From the NCBI GenBank assembly GCA_944990035.1, contig CALYLX010000116.1, positions 372,001-436,000 on the forward strand: a stretch of DNA of 64,000 nucleotides. The letters run 5' to 3'. The notes below the pieces were generated by a model, which worked only from the letters and a program-made list of their open reading frames with translations, ran no database searches and was not told where the DNA came from. Shown here piece after piece: positions 34,162 through 46,676 of the stretch (positions are counted from its first letter, which is position 1; each line of letters starts with the position of its first letter). The position numbers were made by a program, and so were the translations under genes. The DNA is from Clitopilus passeckerianus (taxonomy: Eukaryota; Basidiomycota; Agaricomycetes; Agaricales; Entolomataceae).

Positions 34162-36380
34162 ATGTCTGGTTCCTCCACTGAAAAGGATCTCGAGTTCGGA
34201 ACTGAGAAAGGGTCGGTCGGAAGTAGCCCGTCTCCTGAGCCCAGCTCGATTAGAGGCGCTGAGCTCATTGGGACCGACGTCGAGAAACGGCTTCTGAGGA
34301 AACTGGACTTCACGCTAGTACCGCTGGCCACCTTGATCTGTGAGTGAGATTTTCTTCTTGCAGAATGCACTTCTGACTTTTGCTGCTTCAGATTCAATAA
34401 ACTTTGCGGATAGGTGAGTTACGTTCAAAATGCAAGCTTAGAGAAGACTGAACGGGGCTCCCGGAACAGGGTTGCAATCGGTGAGCGCTTCCGTCCATCT
34501 CCCTCTGTGATTGTAAATGTTGATCAGGTTGACCTCGCGCACAGGAAACTCAAAGATAGCTGGTATAAAGTTTGCTGATCTTCTTCGCCCCGAAGCTGAA
34601 ATTATTGACATCCCCTAGGGATCGAGAAGGACTTGGGCTTGCATGGTTATGATTACAACAACGTCTTGACGATTTTCTACGTCCTCGTATGCCTCCCGCC
34701 ATCATTTTACACTCGTTATCGTTCACCTAATTAACACTGGCAGTTCGCTCTCTTCGAAGCACCCGCCAACTTAGTGCTCAAACACTATGGTTCCGGTTTC
34801 ATGGGGGTCATGGTATTCGCCTTCGGGCTTGTGACTTTCTGTACGGCTTTTGTGAACGATATCCGAGGCCTAATTGCGACGCGTGTCTTCCTTGGAATTG
34901 CTGAAGCGGGTTCTTTGGTACTTGCATTCCTGATTCTCAAGTCCCGAACTTACTGACGCCTCCTCACAGCCCGGATTGGTTTATATCATGTCCCGCGTAT
35001 GTAAACCTCTAGTTGGGCATCCTGGCTGGTCTGACAGGCAGCGTTAGTACTATCGTCGCGATGAACTGATCCTCCGAGTCGGCCTCTTCTTCGGTATTGC
35101 ACCAAACATCTCAGGTGCTTGTAAGTGTATAAATTGGTAGTAAAAAGCTCTCGCCTGATGGACTCTCTAGTTTCAGGACTTCTCTGCTCAGGAATCTTGT
35201 CAACAGGAGACATCGGAGGTATCAAGTCATGGAGGAAGATTTTCCTTGTGGAAGGTAAGGGGTTCTTGTACTACCCCTGGCAACCCCTCTCATTCACGAC
35301 ACACTTCAGGGATAATCACCATTGGATTGGGTATCCTGTTCTATTTCATTATCCCCAGCGATGATCCAAGGAAGACGAAGTTGCTCAACGAGGAAGAGCG
35401 TGCTTGTGCTGTTGCCCGCATGGATGCGGACCAAGTCATCAAGACTCATGGAGAGAAGGAAAGAACTACTCCTCGACTAATTTGGAAAGCAATCAACTTT
35501 AACGTGAGGACCTTCCATTTCTCTAGCACGCGAATTGCGGCTAAGCGAGGAGAATAGACCATTCTGTATTCATTGGCATTCATCTTCCTTAACATTTCCT
35601 TCCAAGGTCTCTCGGTTTTCCTGCCTACCGTTATCGCACACCGTGAACTTGTTCTTCCCCTTCGGCATTCCTTTGTCTGACCAACTACCTTTTTAAAGTC
35701 GGCAAATACACAACGGTAGAAGCCCAGCTCAAGACTGTCCCACCATACTGCGCCGGACTTCTATGGGTCCTCATCAGCACCTACGTCGGCTGGAAGGTCA
35801 AGAAGCGCTTCATTCCCCTTCTGATGACCATACCCCTTGCCATCGCTGGGTATGCTATATCGGTCGCGACCAAGGATCCTCATGCACGCTACGCGGCGTG
35901 TTTCCTGTTCTTCGCTGGGCTAACACCGTGTGCGCCTCAATTCGTGACATGGGGTGTTGATAACACAGCTCCAGATACTGTGCGAGCGATGGCTATGGGG
36001 ATGATTCCTGGTAATAGGTCTTTCTTCTCACTTACTACAGGTTGAGGCTAACTTCGTTATGTTAGGTATTGGGAATATTGGCGCCGTTATAGCGTAAGAT
36101 CTTTTTGAAAACTTCTCGAATCGAACAAATCTGATAAGCTTATGTTTTTAGGGTATGGACTTTCCTTCCAAAGGACGCTCCCGACTATCACAAGGGAAAC
36201 CTCATCAACCTTGTTACTACCTCCTTAACGTTCTGCATCATCATCATCGGAGCCCTCTATTGCAAATGGGAGAACAAACAACGTGACGAAGGAAAGAGGA
36301 ACTATCGCCTGGAAGGAAAGACTCTAGAAGAGATCAAAGAATTGGGTCATGCCCATCCTGACTTTAGGTATCAGCTGTAG
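34162..36380 (+). CDS. MFS transporter, allantoate permease-like (copy 3)
   Basis: My model has 14 exons and 500 aa: join(34162..34339, 34392..34413, 34470..34480, 34545..34562, 34619..34686, 34744..34917, 34970..34996, 35048..35120, 35171..35254, 35310..35503, 35558..35642, 35699..36010, 36066..36093, 36152..36380), all in phase. The protein has RGAELIGTDVEKRLLRKLDF at its start. GIEKDLGLHGYDYNNVLTIF, YGSGFMGVMVFAFG, YYRRDELILRVGLFFGIAPN, SWRKIFLVEG, LGKYTTVEAQLKTVPPYCAG, APDTVRAM and VWTFLPKDAPDYHKGN follow. The end HPDFRYQL is almost the same as copy 2. It is the cleanest of the three copies and serves as the reference for the other two, which lie 28 kb away on the opposite strand. It is a plasma-membrane organic-anion symporter by family; the substrate is unknown. 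Confidence 0.88.
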
Positions 36381-36578
36381 AGCTCATCGCTGGGCATAGC
36401 CAACACATATACTTCATCTTAGGCACTTTATTTACGAGCTAATGTTCCCACAAGCCCTATCACCAATATGAAAGCGACTTCAAGTCATTATTATTCACTT
36501 GGCAGTTAGAACATTTGTTAGATAGAGGCCCCACAATTAATCATCAGAACTGGCGTGTATCCTGAAAGCCAACAGTGA

Positions 36579-37647
36579 CTACGGGCTGGCAGGAGGTTTT
36601 CCCTGTCGAGCTGATGAGATGACCCGAACTGCGTCCTTTGAGAAGACATACGACAGGCCGCTCCATATCGTAGTTGTTGCGACTGTCCACCTGTGCATCA
36701 TTTGTTAGAAAAGGTAGATGCAGCTACCAGGAGAAACTCACTGGAGCCCTTGCAGGGGGAGAGTAAGATCTATTGGCAAAACTGGGTGTATGGTGGTAAA
36801 GCCCATAAGGGCAAGCTGAAGTGCAGTGTTGACCTTGCTGACCATGGTTGGTCGGATCTCGGCAGAGGGTAGCGAGAAGTCCCAGTATCGCGCGAAGGTT
36901 TTCTATAGACGTTTAGTTAGAGCAATCTTAAGACGGGGAATAAAGATTCGTACAGGCGCTGGCAGGGAGGTATAGCGGATCCAGAATGCTGAGAGACTGA
37001 GGAGTACGTCACGACCAAGAATTATGACAGCCAGTGGAACTGCAATTGGATTAAGACTAGGTGAGTCGTTTTGCTAAGCGTTTACACGAGTGAGGGCTTA
37101 CTAGGGAGCAACCCCTGCATGGTCAATGTGACAGTCAATGTCGTCATAAGCGTCTTGTCAGCTGCTGGGTCCAATATTGTCCCAAGAACTGTCTGCATAT
37201 TATAATGTCGAGCAAGGTATCCGTCAGCCTATTCATTAATGTTAGAAACAAATGCGGGTTAATCTGAAGGGAACAAACCAGGTCAGTTAGTCCAGCATAA
37301 ACAAGCAGGCCAGTGGCAAGGTGGAAATCGCCCTGTAGTATTGACCAGCCAAGGATAGGACAAGCGCATATACGCGATATTGTCAATGCATTCGGTATTG
37401 TATATATGTTTTCACGCTTTAGCAGGCTCGGTTTTGGCGGTGCAGGCTCGGTTTCGCGTTCAGGCGGAGCGGCAGAGCGCCTCCAAGGTGTGATTGAGAA
37501 ATATCGGTGCCCAGTGTTTGGTGGCCTCGAAATACGGCCAAGAGAGTAGAATGAGGCCCTATGAGAAAGCACAGACGCTGCTACAGGTGGTTGTATGCGT
37601 CGAATGGAGCGAAGAGAGCATCGTGCAAGGATGGGAGTTGTCAACAT
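36579..37647 (-). CDS. Cardiolipin synthase, mitochondrial (CDP-alcohol phosphatidyltransferase)
   Basis: This enzyme would join CDP-diacylglycerol and phosphatidylglycerol to make cardiolipin in the mitochondrial inner membrane. Exon 1 (37279-37647) encodes an Arg/Ser-rich presequence of about 75 residues. ENIYTIPNALTISRICACPILGW, the usual entry to the CDP-alcohol domain, follows, and then membrane helices. The next exon carries the signature DG-x2-AR-x8-G-x3-D-x3-D, seen as DGYLARHYNMQTVLGTILDPAADK split here for brevity at about residues 125-148. Then come LLPVPLAVIILGRDVLL, an RPTMVSKVNTALQ segment and a final helix. The end is near 36579 (GKPPASP). The position of the signature and the presequence favour cardiolipin synthase over other family members. 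It is divergent from the F-box gene 135 bp away. Confidence 0.87.
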
Positions 37648-37782
37648 TTCATCGTTGCCGCTACAAATTCTCGGAATCCTGCGTGAGGAGTCTTGACGTG
37701 ATCGAAATTACGTTCACAGAATCGGCACAGCCACACCAACATCCAAGGTCAATCTCAAACGACGACCACTAGCGACTACACT
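37648..37782. promoter_or_regulatory. Short shared divergent promoter region
   Basis: Only 135 bp separate the start codons of cardiolipin synthase (-) and the F-box gene (+). Any core promoter elements for both must lie here or within the 5' ends of the genes. No specific motif is claimed. Confidence 0.4.
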
Positions 37783-39081
37783 ATGGAGTCAACGAGATGG
37801 ATGGATTTGCCGTATGAAATATACGACAAAATACTTGATATACTGCCTCGAGACTCGGATGTCAGCCTAACGACATTCCTGAGCTGCAGTCTCGTTTGCA
37901 AAAGTTGGCTTGACCTATCTCGAAACTGGTTGTTCCGATACAGGACAGCTCTCGTGAAGCCGCTGGCTGCCAATGGTGGGCAGGGCCATCATGTTCTTCT
38001 ACCAGAACACATTGTCCCCGACTCCACATTGCTTCCATATATTCGACAGCTTCATATACTAGGACCTGCCAGTAATGCTGACCGGTACAAATCACTCAAT
38101 GAGATTCTCTCTTTACTTTCCGGAAAGCTACCCAGCCTCCAAAGGCTCCGCGTATTTGATATTCGCTGGGAGTTCATGCAAGAACAAGCGGTCGCTTCGA
38201 TCCATTCTTTCAAGAACATCGTCTTCCTTCGTTTGAGCAATACGGTGTTTCAGGATGTAGTCGAGTTTGGGCAATTCCTGAGTGGGATACATCTCCTTCG
38301 CGAGGTCAACTTCGATGGTATTGGCATGAAGAGCGCATCTCTTTCATCTACCCCCTTTTCTCCAGCACCGAATCCGCTTCGCACAGTAAATGTGCATGGT
38401 TGGCGCACAAACCAGAACCTCCGACCTTGGTTCCTTTCTCTCATACAAAAATGCCATGGTATCGAGAAATTGGCCATGATTAGCTTGGTACCTTCCAAGA
38501 TAGAGATGCCCAATCTAATCCCAGAGCTCATCCAGATGTCAGGCAACAGGCTAAAGCGGCTTCTTCTGAGCTTTTCAGAGGCTCGTTCCACTCTGGGAGG
38601 CCATTTTACGTCGTCCTTTGATTTCCGTGCCAACAAAGGCCTCGAATATATGGACCTCGGACCATTACTAACAGAAAAGCCGAGTCCACAAGCAGCATTC
38701 GCGTCCATCTGCAAGATGCTGAGGAGCTTCGGAGGAAACAACAAGCTATACAGCCTTCACACCGTGGTGTTGAAACTTGCTGTCCCGGCCTGGACGGTGG
38801 ACCATCTATATGCAAAGTGGTTGTCAAAATGGAAAGACCTGGATGAAGCACTTTCATCCTTACGTACCACGTCTTCGGAATCGCTGAAGTCTGTCAAAAT
38901 TGTTCTGTTTGGCGCAGTATGGACCCCGACTCGTGATGCAGAGACTGATGACATCGGGGCGTTGAAGAAATCACGTTCCCGAAACTCTGTCAACTCGACG
39001 AGATGGGAGAGGTTTTGTTTTTGGTTATCAAGGGTAATTATGACCAGTGAGTTCTGGACGCAGGCAGACGTATGCTTATGA
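37783..39081 (+). CDS. F-box protein with leucine-rich-repeat-like region
   Basis: A single-exon frame of 432 aa. The N-terminus MDLPYEIYDKILDIL, followed by FLSCSLVCKSWLDLSRNWLF, is a clear F-box, which docks on Skp1 in an SCF ubiquitin ligase. The rest has irregular leucine-rich segments (LPSLQRLRVFDI, NIVFLRLSNTVF, GIHLLREVNFDGI, LRTVNVHGW) as in the many orphan F-box proteins of mushroom-forming fungi. The C-terminus may be altered by a small intron near 39030, where the frame ends weakly. Substrate unknown. Confidence 0.82.
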   Translation: MESTRWMDLPYEIYDKILDILPRDSDVSLTTFLSCSLVCKSWLDLSRNWLFRYRTALVKPLAANGGQGHHVLLPEHIVPDSTLLPYIRQLHILGPASNADRYKSLNEILSLLSGKLPSLQRLRVFDIRWEFMQEQAVASIHSFKNIVFLRLSNTVFQDVVEFGQFLSGIHLLREVNFDGIGMKSASLSSTPFSPAPNPLRTVNVHGWRTNQNLRPWFLSLIQKCHGIEKLAMISLVPSKIEMPNLIPELIQMSGNRLKRLLLSFSEARSTLGGHFTSSFDFRANKGLEYMDLGPLLTEKPSPQAAFASICKMLRSFGGNNKLYSLHTVVLKLAVPAWTVDHLYAKWLSKWKDLDEALSSLRTTSSESLKSVKIVLFGAVWTPTRDAETDDIGALKKSRSRNSVNSTRWERFCFWLSRVIMTSEFWTQADVCL

Positions 39082-39316
39082 TCAGGTGAATGTATTTATA
39101 TTCGAAGATAAGTAGTCATTGGGTACAGCCTATAGGACTTAGATCTATTTCAGAGCTAATGTTACACGAATGCCGATTAGATTTCTGCCCTCCACACCAG
39201 CCGTCGCGAGCCTGTCTGTATTGCACGCCCTTGGAGCCCTCACCGGAGCCATTCTTCTCGGTATCGTCCCAGCCTTGTGAGGGTCGTCGCCTCTGTTGCC
39301 TTTTTCGGACTGGCTT

Positions 39317-40128
39317 TCAGCTGGACCCAGTTCCAACCAGGATGGTTGGTATCGCAACGTCGCCTACGGGCCATTCAGGAGATTCAAGCATTTTCTTGAA
39401 CAGATCGAAGAGCTTGCTATAGTCGTTAAGACAGGCTTTCTCGAATGAAAGTTCCGAACCTGGGAGTCCCCAGTCATCGGATTCATCCTCGGTAACTTGA
39501 ATAGAGTACAGGAGCCGGGTTCCAGATGCGGCTACAGCTTTAGATACTCAACGAGTTAGTGGTGCGTTACCCGTAATCTTGAATTGGCGGGTAATGTGTG
39601 CCTGTCTTGTGAATACATTCATTTTGTAGTCGCCCCCCGTAATGCGGCCACCTTCGTGTCTGTTGTAACTCGCAAAGATCTGGTCCAAGATGAACGAACT
39701 ATCGTGGGTTGCGGTGTGATGGGTGTGGTAGATAACATAGCAGAGCAGAACCGAAACGAAAGATTCTAAATCATCTTGAAGTGAACTTGGTTTGCTGCCA
39801 TCCATTCAGAGGAGAGTGGACATGAATTGCCATGCGCCCTTGCAGTGTATATCAAATCTTTGCTGCAAGAAATGACAGGGAGAAACCATATAATGCGATA
39901 ATTATTGGCGGGATCCGAATTGTTTAATCGTTTTGTCGGGTCACGATCGTTGGGCATCTCATCTCTTTCAGCGACCGGGTCGAGGATACTTGGCTTCTCG
40001 TGAGGCTCATGAGTCACGCCCATCGCGAGGAGTAAGGTATCAAGAAACTTGGATACGGGCATGGGGTGAAGTTCATGAACTTCGAACTCTTCTACGTCAC
40101 GTCTCTGTGTTTGGGGCTCCGCAGTCAT
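39317..40128 (-). pseudogene. FunK1 kinase remnant (N- and C-terminal parts only)
   Basis: Minus-strand similarity to the FunK1 genes at 56-63 kb. The C-terminal part is clear: a WQFMST segment with an in-frame TGA, SLQDDLESFVSVLLCYVIYH (matching LQDDLESLVLVLVHHAIRY), ITRQFKITGNAPLT with a stop, and a tail matching FLKDHDRFIEFCKMSLDE and the following IAIDN region. The upstream part (40128 to about 39930, MPVSKFLDTLLL) resembles the N-terminal MHASEFLDTFLPL segment. The catalytic core between them, with its HRD motif, is missing. With two in-frame stops and no core, it cannot encode an active kinase. Confidence 0.66.
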
Positions 40129-40555
40129 GGGGGAGCTCGTAAACGGTTTCTGATGATGAGAGGGAAACAGGAGAACACAAATATAACGAATACGAGCAAG
40201 GCTTCCGACGCTGACTCCTGAGTAACAAACTAACCATGGAGGTTAGTTCATCAGGTAGTCACGATGGGAGCTATTTTGCTAAAATTGGGTGGTGCCGGCG
40301 CGACTTCATTTTCCAACGTAGTTAGGGCAGGTCAAACCGTGTCAGAGCCATTGGGCCTCCTCCTAATCAGGTTACGGAGTCTTGCAGCAGGATATATTGA
40401 TAGCTATTACAGTACACGAGGGGCGACAGCGGTGAATATATAAATATAAAGGTTACAACAATGTAATGGATCACCTCAAGAAATGGAACGAATCGACATT
40501 AGCAGAGGACGGAAGTTGTATATCTCGAAGGCAGGTCTTGATCACAACGTTTTCT

Positions 40556-43500
40556 TCAATGAGGCCAGCCGTCAGATCCTCCAATTGCTCGTCTTCTTCT
40601 GACGTTCTCCAATGCGGCAACTACATCGGTTTTGAAGGCGCGCTGCTCCCTCCACGCTTTGCTCTCGCGACTGGAAGTGGCAACCAACGGTCAGCAACCG
40701 TCTTCCGGAGCAAACAATAAGCAAGACTCACGCTGCCCTAGACAAGAATATGACTGCGAGAACAGCACTCTTCAGTTTCTTTGGCTTCTTGGGTGCCGGC
40801 TTCACGGCCAGTGGTGTACCAAAGCCAACACGAGCAATAGCAGCGAAGATTGTTCGTTCACTGTAGCGCCAGCGTCAAAGACTGTGACAGCAGATAAAGA
40901 AAGGAAGTCCTCACCTCTTCTCAAATTGTGCAAGAAGGACTACAAGATAATGCTTCTGATAGCTCAACCTGAATCGCATTTCCGATTCTCGAGTGAACTT
41001 CGCCTTCAAATATTTGATGTTCACGAGCAGGCCCTTGCACTCTTTGTTATGCTTGGCTTTGAGTGCGACCATTTGCCGTTCATCCCTGTCAAGAGTTAGG
41101 CGGGAAGGACAAGCAGAGAGGATTGCAGGCTTACACTCCATTGCCGTGGCAGACATGATTCTCCAATTCGTCCTTGGCTTGACTTATCCTTGCTCTTTGG
41201 ATGTCAAGTTCCTCGTTGAGAAGCCTCAACTGAGTCTGCGTCTGTTTCTTTGATCTCTCTAGTTTGCCGAGCTCTTCCTCGTATCTCCTTTCTTGTCTAT
41301 CCTTCTCGGTTCTCAGTAGCCTAAGATCCCTCTGGAAAGCCTCAGCGTCCTTCTTCACCCTGCGCAGATCCGCTTCCAGATCTCCCACAAGTCGGGCAAC
41401 ATCTTTCCTCTCAGCAGCAATCCTGTCATTCTCGTCCTGGGCCCTTCCAAGTTCGTCAGATTGGGTTGCCAGCGCTCGCTTGAGGTCCGTAATCTCGAGT
41501 AAATGAAGATCCAGCTGGTGTCTGCGTTCATCGTGTGACGTCGAAGACACATCGTAACGCTGACGGAGACGGTTTGCTTGCTGCAGATGGGAAATAGAAT
41601 ATTGAACGATTTTCCTTCAGGAAAGATACAGTTGGCTTACCTCTGACATCTCTGAATATTTCTTCTGTAAGTTCTTGTGGTCAGCTGCTAGGTGAGAACG
41701 CTCGTGCCGGAGTTGGTCGATGGTCTCTGCATTCTCGACTACTTTAGCTTCTAACAGCCGTGCCTTTTGTTCAGCAGTGTTAGCCTCTGCAACTGGATCA
41801 GATGTTGCCTCCAGTATAACGACAGGAAACTTACCCCCCATTTCCTTCTCGAGAGCTTGATTCTCGCTCTTATATCTCTGGAGTTGCTCCTTCACATCCT
41901 CCATATCCGACGTCGTCCTCTGTAGCTGCCTGAGAACTTGGGCCCTCTCCTTCTGGACGTGATCCTGCTCAGATGACATGGTCCTGAGCCGTGCTCGCTC
42001 TGACTTGAGATCGGCCTCGAGGTCAGCCACTAATTGAAGAGCCTTGTTGAGTTCCTGGTTCTATGGTCAGTGGGAGGACTGGTCGTGTTAATGGCAAACA
42101 AACCCCTTGAATGCCGGTAGCTTCCGTTTGCACCGCATCTCCAGCCCTTCTCGTTTCTGCCTTGACATGACGAACTTCCGTGCTCAATCGGTGTGTGGCG
42201 TCTCTCAGAACTGCGTTTTCCTCTCGTAGTTTCTCGCGTTCTTCGTCCCATTTATTCTTCATCGCCACCAAATCAGCGTTTGTGGCCTGAAGTTCTGCCC
42301 GAAGGCCATCACTGGTGCGAGATAAAGCCTGGGGTTCGTCCCCGAAGCTATCATGAGAAAGGTCCATGCTAAAGTGTCACCTCAGCTTCACTAGCTTTTA
42401 TCAGGAGTTTCAACGACTGACCTGTCGTCCAGATTGACCTTGATTTGGCACTTTTTGCATTTGGCCCGCTCTAAGACACGGAGACGCCTCTCTTCTCGTC
42501 GACTGAGTCTTGCGATTTCGTCTTCCAAGGCAGATATCTTGCTTCGTGCGTCTTCTAGTTTCTGAGTCAGGCCGACAACACCAAGTCCGGCTTCCTCAAG
42601 TTTGTCAATCTTGTCATCGATGCTTTCGTTCGCCTCGTCAAGTTCTCGTTGCAGCCGTTGTATCTCAACCACCAGCGGCGAAACCGTAGGGTCAATAGAT
42701 GTCGCATTTAACCAGGAAAGCTATATCATCATATCAGAAAAGTATTTATCTGGGAAAGAACTACTTACGTCTTTCAGAGGCCCACCTGGCGTCTTGGGCG
42801 CCCGGATGGACATGGCGAGGACTTGCTTATGCATTGGTGAGATCCCGCTAGCGTTGATCATCTTGTGTGGGGTATGGATCTCATTCATTGCCAGCCGCAA
42901 CGCTTTATTGCGCTCCAGAAGTTCCTCTCTTTCTCTTTCGAGTAGTTCAACCTTGGCATCCCTTGCCTTCTCAACGGCTTTACGAGCGGGCGACTGGTTT
43001 ACGAGGGTGGTCAACCTTGCGATCTCCTTATTGGCATCGTCAAGCTCCTTCTCCAGCGCCTCGACATCAGCCTCGGAAGGACCATTCCCGTCCATGAACG
43101 GATTCCTTGAAGTTTCGTGAATGCTTGCACCCCGTTGTCGATCGCGTTCTAGGGAGGCGACCTTGGTTCGGAATTCCCGCAGCGCCTCTTCGTCAGCGGC
43201 CATCTTTCTTTCTGCTTCCTCCAGAGCCTCCTCCATTTGGCGCGCTAGTTCGTGTGCATTTTGGGCCTTGATTTCTAATTCGTGGGCTCGATCTTGGGAG
43301 GCTGCTTCGGAGACCTGAGCTGCCTCAACTTCCGCGTTCGCGCAAGCAAGGTCGTGCTCAAGCTCATCAATTCTTGCAACAGTGCTGACAGCGCCTTCTT
43401 CGAGTTCCTCGACTTCGGCCCTCAAGTGTTCCAGCTCTTCATTCTCCCGAAGAGATCTCCCGGAATCAACTTGTTCCTCTTTAGCCTGAAGCTGCTGTTC

Positions 43501-46160
43501 GAGGCGGTCGATTGTGTCCCTGTTGTCGTGAATCTCTTTCTCCAAATTGTGGGCCCTATCTTCAGCATGGCCAAGTTCAGACTCAAGGTCCTTGATATGC
43601 GCATTGGCATTTCGGAGATCAGCCATGACATGGCCAACACGTTCGTTGGCTTGCTTGAGTTCTCCACCAAGGTCGTCCCGGTTCTCCAGAGCATGTTCTG
43701 CAGCTTGATATCGCTTGGTAGCTGCATCAAGCTCAGCTTTGAGCTGGATCACCTCGAAATCCTCATCGTCTCTATGCCGGTCTCGTTCTTCCTCCGCCTT
43801 TACAACCCGTTCTTCGGCATTTTTGAGCTTGAGCTCGAGGTCGCTGATGATGCCAGCTACGCTCTGCTCAATTTCAACCATACGTTCCTTCCATCGCTGC
43901 TTACTTCTCTCCTTCTCCTCCAGCTCTTCCTTTAGAGCGTCTTCAAGCTCCTCTTTGACCTGACCCATCCGAGCCAGGTCACCATTGAGAGCATCAACCA
44001 TCTCTTCCAGCTCGGCTTTCTCCTCCAGCCACCCCTGGCCCTCTTCGACATTGTCCAGGTTCGATCCTCCTACGCTGACGCGCCTTCCTCCAGAACTTCG
44101 TCTGCCGCTCCTTTCAGACCCGGCGGAGGGTGAAACTTCGCCTGCACCTTGCTGAGCCTCCTCGGCCTTTCTGAGGCGCTCCAGGAGTATCTCGTTCTCC
44201 TCTTGGAGTCGCCTATTCAAGCCATGGAGGTAATTGTTGAGCTTATTGGCATTGAAGCGACCGACGCCTTGCCCTGCGCCATTTCCAAAGCCCATCGAGG
44301 GGTCGAAAGAAGTGTTGACACGATGGTGTGTTGTTAGGTCATGGGATGAGGCTGTTGAGATGAAGGACCCCTTGTCGTTGGCCCCATCATAAGGCGAAAG
44401 ATATCCCGAAGCAGGGACGGTATTACCGAGAGACGATCTGCGAGCAGAAGCCCGAGAATTTGACTGCAGACCAGGCGTGCCTGGGCTCGAGTCCAATATA
44501 GAGTCAGTGCGTGATGACTCAGGGGAAGGAACGACTGTATTGGCAAGTGGATGGGATGGACGGGGTTGTTTGGAGAAACCAGCCCTTGGGCGCGGGGTTA
44601 CACCTGCCAGGGCAGTTTGAAGGTTTACTCTAGAAGGACCGTTGGCTTGACGAGGAGTTGAGTCGAGATTGACTTCCATGGAGTCCTCCTGAATGGTGAT
44701 CTTTGGATGAGGCGTAGGCGCCTTCATCCGCGGTCGAGTCGTCGAATTAATCACGGAAAGTAAGAACGAACGCCGGCGTGCATGTGGAGTAAGTGGGTCC
44801 TCCTGAATAAGATCTTGGGTATCGCCGTTTTGCACCTCGTCTGATTGGTCAGAAGATAGTCCAGCAAACCGTGCTCGCCGGTAATAGGTAGGTGTGGGAG
44901 TTGCTGCTACAGACTGCGCAGGCGATGAAAAGGAGCTCAGATTCCGAGGTGCAGGAGAGGCTCTGGCTACTGTACGCTGGCTCTGGTCACCTTCAGAGGA
45001 AAAGGTGGGTTCATGCTCTTGTTCTGATGCATTTGAAGCTTCCCCGGCTGGTCCCCGGAGGCTGCCAATGAACTGGTCGGAGTGATAGTCGGATCGATGA
45101 GACTGCCCATATGCTGCGTTCTGCTGAGGGTCTGAAATGTCCAAGTCTTCTATCTCAGATTCTGGTAGAGACGGCTCCTCATCCTGATCACTGCCAGATC
45201 CTGGTCGATCGGGGAGTACGGCGGGTGATCCCGTGTTTGACCTAGGCAAAGGCACAGCGTATGGGTTAGGAGAGTTCCGTGGTGAAGGAAAAGCAGCAGA
45301 TTTCGTGCTATGAGGAGTGGAGTGCGAGAGAGAGGAGTTCGGAGAAGGTGTGGTACGAGTTAGAGAAGGAGTCCTGCTAACGACAGGAGCAGCGTTTCGA
45401 CTCCGACGTAAAGCGACATGGCGATACTTGTCCAAGGGAGATGCCTGTAATTTTTCTATCAGCTCGGCCAAAGCCTGGAATTACATCGTTGAGTTCGTAC
45501 CTTTGGTTCGGATTTGAGGTTGGTAGAGTAATCAAAACTTTTCTTTGGTGTGATACCATGCGCGATAGACCTAGCACTTGCGTATGGTGAGCTTGGAGGG
45601 CTCAAGGGCCCTAATCCGTCGGACAGGCTATCGTCAAGTTCCTCAATCCTTCTTGGAGAAGCATTAGGCCGGTTCAATGCCCCCATACGTATCGGCCGTG
45701 TCTCCACAGAGAATTCGTCTTCGGAGGCTTGGTCGTCGCTGTGGTCGGGTGGGGGTGGTATGAGGCTCACATTGAAGCTTTCATTTTGGCCTCCCCTCCT
45801 TGGAGCATTTCGCCTTGTGTTGGAAGCTGATAAAGCAGAGTTTAATTTGGTGGAACGAGACGCTATGGAGCTTGCGAATCGTGCGGTACTTGCAGTGCTG
45901 GATGGTGGATGAATACTGGACACAGCAGTTTGATGAGCAGTAGATGCTGCCGGGGTTGATTGGAGCGGTGAGCGTACTTTCAGCATGTCTTCGTCAAGCA
46001 TCTCGCTATCCGAGGTTTCCGTATGAAGGCCATTGTCGTTGAGATCGTTGGAGTCCTCTTCTTCAAATGCCGGCAACGACGGTAACGACGGGATTTCTCG
46101 ACCTTCAATGGCTTCAATCCTCCTCCATACCCTTGAGGGAGTCTCGAGCATGCCATCCAT
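40556..46160 (-). CDS. PACT-domain spindle-pole-body coiled-coil protein (Pcp1/pericentrin-like)
   Basis: A large structural protein of about 1,750 aa in roughly ten exons. Exon 1 (45501-46160) starts MDGMLETPSRVWRRIEAIEG. The 2.7 kb exon 2 (42769-45444) has a Ser/Pro-rich N-terminal third, then long coiled coil. Further coiled-coil exons follow, with an odd KCKKCQIKV pair of cysteines near 42460. The C-terminal end shows HNKECKGLLVNIKYLKAKFT, LSYQKHYLVVLLAQFEK, ERTIFAAIARVGFGTPL and AVLAVIFLSRAAR. This aligns by eye with the PACT domain of pericentrin/AKAP450 (IKYLKA...YQKRYLLLLL...IARMG...), which targets proteins to centrosomes and spindle poles and binds calmodulin. It is likely the gamma-tubulin complex anchor of the spindle pole body. 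The stop at 40556 is in frame after GGSDGWPH. Confidence 0.82.
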
Positions 46161-46676
46161 TGTGAACCGCTGAAGTTGGCGCCTTCGTCAATGAATGGGC
46201 GTTGTTCGCAAGCGACAACGACATGCAGTACAGTGATCAACGCGTTTAGTCATGTGACCGTGCCTCCAAGCAGAAATCCGAATTCCGACGTTGCTCTTCC
46301 ATACTGTCCAGCCTTGGTCCAGCATAATCGTAATCATCATAACTATCGTTGACCAGTCCTTAAAAATCGCTGTGTATGGCCCGCCAGTGTAATTCTCAAG
46401 GGAAAACTCCAGCAAGACGGGCGAGGCCTTTGCAGCCAGACATCCACCACACAACATCATTGACAGCCAGTTGGCAGAGTTTGACCTTGACCCACATCGC
46501 ACTGCCTGGATGTCGAGGGAAGGATACCTTTGCTGTGGCTTCCAACGTTGTACCCGATAATAACGATTAAATTCGTGTTTGATACAATATTGATAGCCTA
46601 AATCCCATTTTGCCACTTGACCACCACCATCAATCTTCGCTCCCTCCGTTTTCATTGAACTCAGCGCGCCTGAGGG
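46161..46676. promoter_or_regulatory. Divergent intergenic region
   Basis: 516 bp separate the start of the spindle-pole gene (-) from the F-box/propeller gene (+). The frames within it have no motifs, so it is taken as the two promoters. Confidence 0.35.

Noticed and set aside
43282..43935. 217-codon plus-strand frame in the spindle-pole gene
   Set aside because: Antisense shadow of a long coiled-coil exon; no independent signals.
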